DNA of 64,000 bases, taken from Harmonia axyridis (taxonomy: Eukaryota; Arthropoda; Insecta; Coleoptera; Coccinellidae). Under the pieces are notes generated by a model. The model had not been told where the DNA came from and searched no databases. It was given only the letters and a program-made list of their open reading frames with translations. Numbering within the stretch: the stretch's first letter is position 1; every line of letters starts with the position of its first letter. Below, in pieces: positions 59,570 to 64,000 of the stretch. The stretch lies in the NCBI RefSeq assembly GCF_914767665.1, contig NC_059506.1, positions 22,235,825 through 22,299,824 on the forward strand, in the 5' to 3' direction. The position numbers and the translations under genes were made by a program.

Positions 59570-60266
59570 CGAGATTCTCTAGAGGTCTTATGGATCTCCG
59601 CTGTAATACCAAATATATCCTCTTGATATCTGTTCTGATCTCTCAATTTCAACAGATACTTCTCCACTTTGTCATCATCCATGTTGCCAAATTTCTGTAA
59701 AATTCCCTTCAGTGTTCTAAGGATGACTTCAGCCATAGTACAGTCGCCACAGACTTCTTCTAAGAATAGGATTTTGAAAACCTCTGCTGCATGTTCCATT
59801 ATCACATTCTGAACATATGTCTTGGGTTTCCCTGGTTCATGAAACAAGATCAAGAATGTTTTGTCAATAATTTTTGTCGCAACCATCTCCTCGTTTTCAG
59901 ATCTGTAAAGATCCAGTTCTTTCGCTCTAAATCCGAAGAAGAACAACATCTTTTCTAGTTGGTATTTTTGCATAGACGATAACATGAGTCTGTTTTCCCA
60001 AAATCCTTCGAATGCTGCCATACTTGTTCCAGGTTCAACAAGAATAATTGGTTCGGTCAAATCTTCTGGAAGATGGAAGTTGGGTGCCATCCTAATAAAA
60101 ACACAAACCTCTTCTCCTACCTCAACTTCGTTCAAGAAATTAGCAAAAACCCCAAAATGTCTTGGTCATTTTCCATCTTGTGTATTGGTCTGGATAATAG
60201 CAACAGTGAGATTAAATTCTTTTTGATGCTTTAGAGGACTCGAAGAAATTGGCTTAAGAGCAAATA
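59570..60266 (-). pseudogene. NOS reductase-domain fragment, right flank of the array
   Basis: On the minus strand from 60266 it reads KPISSSPLKHQKEFNLTVAI (FAD-binding region), DGK then an in-frame TGA, PRHFGVFANFLNEVEVGEEV, MAPNFHLPEDLTEPIILVEP, FFFGFRAKELDLYR, IIDKTFL, PKTYVQNVI, VCGDCTMAEVILRTLKGILQ and LRDQNRYQEDIFGIT. This is the order of the FAD/NADPH-binding reductase domain of nitric oxide synthase. Defects: a stop before PRHFG, the nucleotide-binding GPGTGIAPF box changed to EPGTSMAAF, FGCR changed to FGFR, and short in-frame losses before VCGD and after FGIT. No intron breaks about 230 codons, so a retrocopy is possible. It borders the BEL element at about 60267. Confidence 0.85.
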
Positions 60267-61606
60267 TTGAAGCAAACACCAACAATTTACGAGGAATACT
60301 CTAATTTCACGAGAGATTACTTGAATTGTAATCATAGGTCAGTGGTGTCTTCGTATTTCAAGACCGAGAAAACATTTTATATCCCCCATCATTGCTTTAT
60401 CAAACCAGATAGTGTTTCAACCAGGTTGAGGGTCGTGTTTGATAGTTCAGCTCATGTTCCAGGAAACTGTCATTGAATGACACCCTTCTAATTGGTCCTA
60501 AGCTGCAAAAGGACATTGTAGTCAGTTTGTTGAATTTTCGTATTCACAATTTTGTTTTCACAGCCGATATAAAACAAATGTACTGGCAAATATTGATTCA
60601 ACCCTCACATCGATAATTTCAAAGAATAATTTGGAGATTTTCTGGATCTGATCCTATCGGCTTCATTTCTTGCTCTTCGTACTTTATTTCAGCTGGCTAA
60701 GAATGAGGAAACATCTTAGCCTTATGCTTCTAACGGAAGGCTTACATTTTCCGGTCTATCATACGACCACAAGCACCCAGCTCTGCTCCCTTCTTCTCAT
60801 CGGCTCACTGAACTTATAATTCAGCACTTTCATAGAATTTACTTTCATTCAGCTCCTCAAACTCTGCAGTTCCTTCTCACCCAACAGATCTTGTTATTGG
60901 CCGCCCGAAGAATTATAAACAAAATCATTTCTCGTTGTCTTACTTTAGAGTCAATCCAAAAAGTTCTCAACCCTTCATGAATAATTTACCCTCTTTAAGA
61001 GTGAATCAACTGAAACTTTTTAAATGTGTTGGTGTAGATTATGGAGGACCATTTCATATAACTATGTCCAAATCTCGCGGTTCAAAATCTCTTAAAGCTT
61101 ACATATGCCTCTTTTTATATTTTACTACAAAGGCTTCACATCTAGAATCGGAATCAGTTCTCACTTCCGATGCTTTTGTTGTTTTTTTGCTGCACTACGG
61201 CGATTTATTGCTAGAAGAGTCACATATTTAGTGATGGTGGATCTGATTTCAAGAGAGCGTATCGAGAGCTCTCAAATTACATGAGCAATGCAGTCATAGA
61301 AGGAAGGATAGAGTGGAGTTTTAATTCACCTTCCAGTCCTCATTTCAGGGGCCTGTGGGAATCAGGAATCAAATCTGTCGAATCTCATTTACTTACTTAT
61401 TTGGTAATCAAATTCTGACTTATGAGGAGTTTTACTCGGTATGAACTCAAATTGAATCTACTCAACTTACTGTGCGCTCAGTAATGATCCAAATGACATC
61501 TCCGCTCTAACCCCCGAGACATTTTTCAACATTATCCCCATTAAGTGCGCAACCTGACCCGGACTTGTCGCATTTGTTCATCAGAAAACTGTCGCATTGG
61601 CAGCTC
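60267..61606 (+). mobile_element. BEL/Pao retrotransposon, broken RT to integrase core
   Basis: In shifting frames it reads IYEEYSNF, FYIPHHCFIKPDSVSTRLRV (RT entrance), SLNDTLLIGP and VFTADIKQMYWQI (first catalytic Asp region). A deletion follows that removes the YVDD box. Then come KHPALLPS, RVNPKSSQPFMNNLPSLRVN, VDYGGPFHITM and KAYICLF, FSDGGSDFKRAY, SPHFRGLWESGIKS and SDPNDIS...TPETF, the integrase core order of BEL/Pao elements. Stops and frame changes show that it is dead. The element continues after the insertion at 61607-62872. Confidence 0.9.
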
Positions 61607-62872
61607 CATAGAGAAATGAATAGAAAAGAGTTACAACTCAACTGGTAAAATAAATAAGCGTGATTCTGCGCATTTGATGCTTTAAATCATGATTCGAAAC
61701 AATTTCCCAATTTGAATGAAAACCTACACTGAAAATTCTGAACAAACTGTAATTGATATTAGAGTTTGTTCAATATTTCAGTGAGATTTTGCATCCAACT
61801 TAATTTTAACCTACGTAATAATAATCAACGAAAACTGAAATACTTTTTATTGCACATAATAATTATACAAATTTATATTTGTGATCAGAAATTAATTAAA
61901 TAATTGAATCAAATTATTCCTGACTAAAACCAGGAAATCGAAGGGTTGATTTAGAATTGGAATCTTCAATTCTTTGGCAGAACTCCCACGTAAGCCGTTC
62001 GAAACCTGATACAAAGTGAAAAATTAATGGTGATCATTGAAATTGTGATAACAATAAAACAATATGAAGTGAAAATATAGCTCTGTTTTCTTCAATTTAG
62101 ACAACTGCTTTCTTTGACATTTACTAATATAAGAAATTTCTCTCCATATTTTAATTGACCCTCTCCCTTGATATTAATTTGATTTAAAATGCCTGATCTT
62201 TTCTTCACAAAAGGTTAAACAGTCACAGTACTCGATTGGTTATTTCTGATATCTGAACTTGAATCTGTCAGACTAGTACTCGGCACACAATTAATTAAAT
62301 CATTCTGATCTGAAAGCAGTGCATAATTTGAAAAATCTGGCGGAGCTGAAGGTTAAAGTCTTGTTTTAAGTGTTTTGAAAAAATTGTCTTCATTGAAAAA
62401 TTCCTCACATATTCTACTGCTTATATTAATATTACAGCTGGAATGAACAGCTTTGATTGTTTTATCCCATTCAAAACTTCTAGTTGAAGGGGGTCGAAAA
62501 AAGTGCTTGTTCGTGGTTGAACCCCTAATATATATAATCGCACAATTTGGGATACAACACAATGATATGATGACATGATGATCAATTATAACAAAAAGTG
62601 CTTTATATTTATACTTACTGTACTTATACCTTATACGAAAAAACTAGAAGATAACAAAATTGAACCTGCAAAAAAATAAGAATCAAGACTGAACTGAAAC
62701 ACAAAAGAAAGGTTGGAATTTACGCCGAAAACATTTTTCAGTAGAAAAGGATGAAATATGTTTTTGAGTGAAATAGTGAAACATTAATTCCAAACTCTGC
62801 CCCTTGGGTCGTAAGCATCAACATTTCAAACGACTTTACGCAGTCGTCAGTGTTCTCCTTTATTTGTCTATG
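61607..62872 (-). mobile_element. P-element-like insertion, 1266 bp, with 8-bp target duplication
   Basis: GGCAGCTC is directly repeated at 61599-61606 and 62873-62880. Joining the sides restores a BEL integrase reading (HWQL then LNRIHQDFW). The termini are CATAGAGAAATGAA and, on the other strand, CATAGACAAATAAA. An 8-bp duplication, CA-starting inverted ends and an internal THAP-domain frame fit the P superfamily; hAT also makes 8-bp duplications but usually has BED, not THAP, domains. The catalytic part of a transposase is not visible, so it is internally deleted. Confidence 0.82.
62215..62562 (-). pseudogene. THAP-domain ORF of the P-like element, with a premature stop
   Basis: From the ATG at 62562 the frame reads MCCIPNC (first zinc Cys pair), HFFRPPSTRSFEWDKTIKAV (Pro and Trp of THAP) and RICEEFFNEDNFF. 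In THAP domains the last motif is C-x-x-H-F; here His is Phe, so one zinc ligand is lost. A TAA at 62353-62355 interrupts the frame after KTLKTRL, but the same frame stays open another 45 codons to the TAA at 62215-62217. Downstream (about 62006-61917) is a possible further coding piece, FERLTWEFCQRIEDSNSK, following an acceptor-like CAG. Confidence 0.7.
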
Positions 62873-63247
62873 GGCAGCTCTTGAACCGAATCCATCAAGA
62901 TTTTTGGGAGCGTTGGCACCTAGAATATTTGAATACGTTGCAACAACGCAAAAAATGGTACAACAAAAACTCCGATTGTCTGTCACAAGATATGCTTGTC
63001 CTCATTAAAGATGAACCATTACCTCCGTTGCGTTGGCGATTTGGTCGCATCGAAAAGCTCCATTATTGTGGTGATAAAATAGCTCGAGTTGCTACTGTAC
63101 GTACTGATCAAGGTATACTGCAGAGACCAGTGGTCAAGCTATGTCCTTTACCCGTGCAGTAGGTAGATGGATATATTTCCTTATTTTCTTTTTTTTTTCT
63201 TAAATATATTTTTTGTAAAATATGTTATATTTTAGGTGGCCGGAAAT
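62873..63247 (+). mobile_element. BEL/Pao integrase C-terminal domain and polypurine tract
   Basis: The frame ending at 63160 reads LNRIHQDFWERWHLEYLNTL, DMLVLIKDEPLPPLRWRFGR, ARVATVRTDQG and RPVVKLCPLPVQ, the conserved C-terminal (DUF5641-type) domain of BEL integrases, intact over about 93 codons. GGTGGCCGGAAA then TGTTATTG at about 63236-63255 resembles the polypurine tract and LTR start of BEL elements. Confidence 0.88.
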
Positions 63248-64000
63248 GTTATTGCAACTCACTATATCAGTGAGATGTAATTGATTTTTTTTTATTTTCA
63301 TTATAATTTTTATACTTATATTCCGAACTCCCGTAGTTCAAAAACTGATCATATTTTTGAATTCATACGCGCGTCATATAACATATGTTGGAAATGCGAT
63401 AAAAGCCCGAAGAATAAAGAAACAGTACGTCTTCGACACTACCATAAGAAGGTAAGAGACTTTTTTAATGACAAGGTGAATGAACTAAATGAATTCGTTT
63501 TGGAATAATGTTTGACTCAACCCGTATCTAACAATAATTTTTATTGAGAATGAAAACATAAAATAAAATAATTACCTTATAGGTAAGCAATATTTGTCGC
63601 GCAAAAGTTTTACATTCAAGATGTTTTCCTACGAGAAACGTTACTATAAAGAAATGCCATTTTCCTTTCTTGTTAAGGAGGTCATATTCTACGAAAAAAT
63701 CAGAAAAAATAACCGCTGACATTTTTTTTCATTTGGCTGCTGCCTGTTCCTTTTGTCAAATTTGAGTTCAATGACAAAAAAATGCACTGTTACAACAAAT
63801 CTGAATGTTTTAATTGGGCATTCGACAAAGTAGGCCATTCCATTCAAACAACCATTGGTTGTACTCGAACTAAGAGTAATGACAAAAAATTGGAAAATTC
63901 CACGAACGACTTTTTTAAAGAGAAGATGAATTATGAACTAAACGAAATCTATTTTGAATAATGTTTGACCCAACCCCTATCTAACAATAATTTTTATTGA
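63248..64000 (+). repeat. Probable BEL LTR/3' region with duplicated short frame
   Basis: If the LTR starts near 63248, this is its body. Two related frames lie about 450 bp apart: 63340-63508 (IFEFIRASYNICWKCDKS ... DFFNDKVNELNEFVLE) and about 63755-63960 (FEFNDKKMHCYNKSECF ... DFFKEKMNYELNEIYFE). Each is followed by the same untranslated phrase (ATGTTTGACxCAACCC, ATCTAACAATAATTTTTATTG). The first part recurs at 45651-45755. I do not recognise a protein family. Confidence 0.45.

Noticed and set aside
59570..60266. Functional NOS gene
   Set aside because: In-frame TGA, altered GPGTG-type box, missing residues before VCGD and no upstream heme domain in the window.
62738..62986. 82-codon minus-strand frame
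   Set aside because: Antisense of the BEL integrase C-terminal domain and of the P-like terminus.
1..64000. Bacterial or viral origin
   Set aside because: Spliced genes, tRNAs without CCA, mariner, BEL and MITEs with TA or 8-bp duplications are all eukaryotic; no operons or prokaryotic signals.

Overview
The window is eukaryotic, AT-rich, repeat-dense DNA. Spliced genes with GT/AG introns, eukaryotic tRNA genes without encoded CCA, mariner, BEL/Pao and several non-LTR retrotransposon remnants, and many miniature inverted-repeat elements point to an insect, plausibly a beetle. The order is a guess.

Three host genes lie head to tail on the minus strand in the left 25 kb. (1) At 24587-10984 is a nine-exon dihydrolipoamide-dehydrogenase-like gene. 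All splice phases join to 488 codons. The FAD, redox-disulfide and NAD motifs are kept, but the catalytic His-Glu dyad has become His-Lys. (2) At 10647-5261 is an eight-exon coiled-coil gene (493 codons) resembling the axonemal protein CFAP210/CCDC173. (3) At 4679-about 1177 is a tandem paralogue of gene 2. Exons 2 to 5 of the two paralogues have identical lengths (380, 121, 171 and 122 bp), which supports both models and a tandem duplication. Introns carry most of the mobile DNA: two mariner copies with the same internal deletion, two copies of a 750-bp foldback element, non-LTR remnants, and a tRNA-Met gene on the opposite strand.

The middle (25-49 kb) is mostly non-coding. It holds a tandem pair of tRNA-Gly(TCC) genes, a GC-rich promoter-like island with a possible signal-peptide first exon at 30.0-30.2 kb, many MITEs (one hAT-like with a perfect 8-bp target duplication) and an old, degenerate dispersed repeat family.

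The most striking region is 49-60.3 kb. A tandem array of about 46 units, 149, about 260 or about 395 bp long, has been amplified from the NADPH-binding part of a nitric oxide synthase (NOS) reductase-domain sequence. Non-amplified NOS-derived pieces flank it on both sides. Shared frameshifts and stop codons show that it is a gene-derived satellite, not a working NOS. A 5'-truncated CR1-like retrotransposon sits inside one unit.

The right end (60.3-64 kb) is a broken BEL/Pao element. Its integrase is split by a 1266-bp P-element-like insertion with an 8-bp target duplication and a THAP-domain ORF. Two very short palindromes at 46.5 and 46.9 kb share its CATAGA termini, and one has a perfect 8-bp duplication, so they may be miniature derivatives of a related element. 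All splice models and homologies come from reading the sequence; no search was run.
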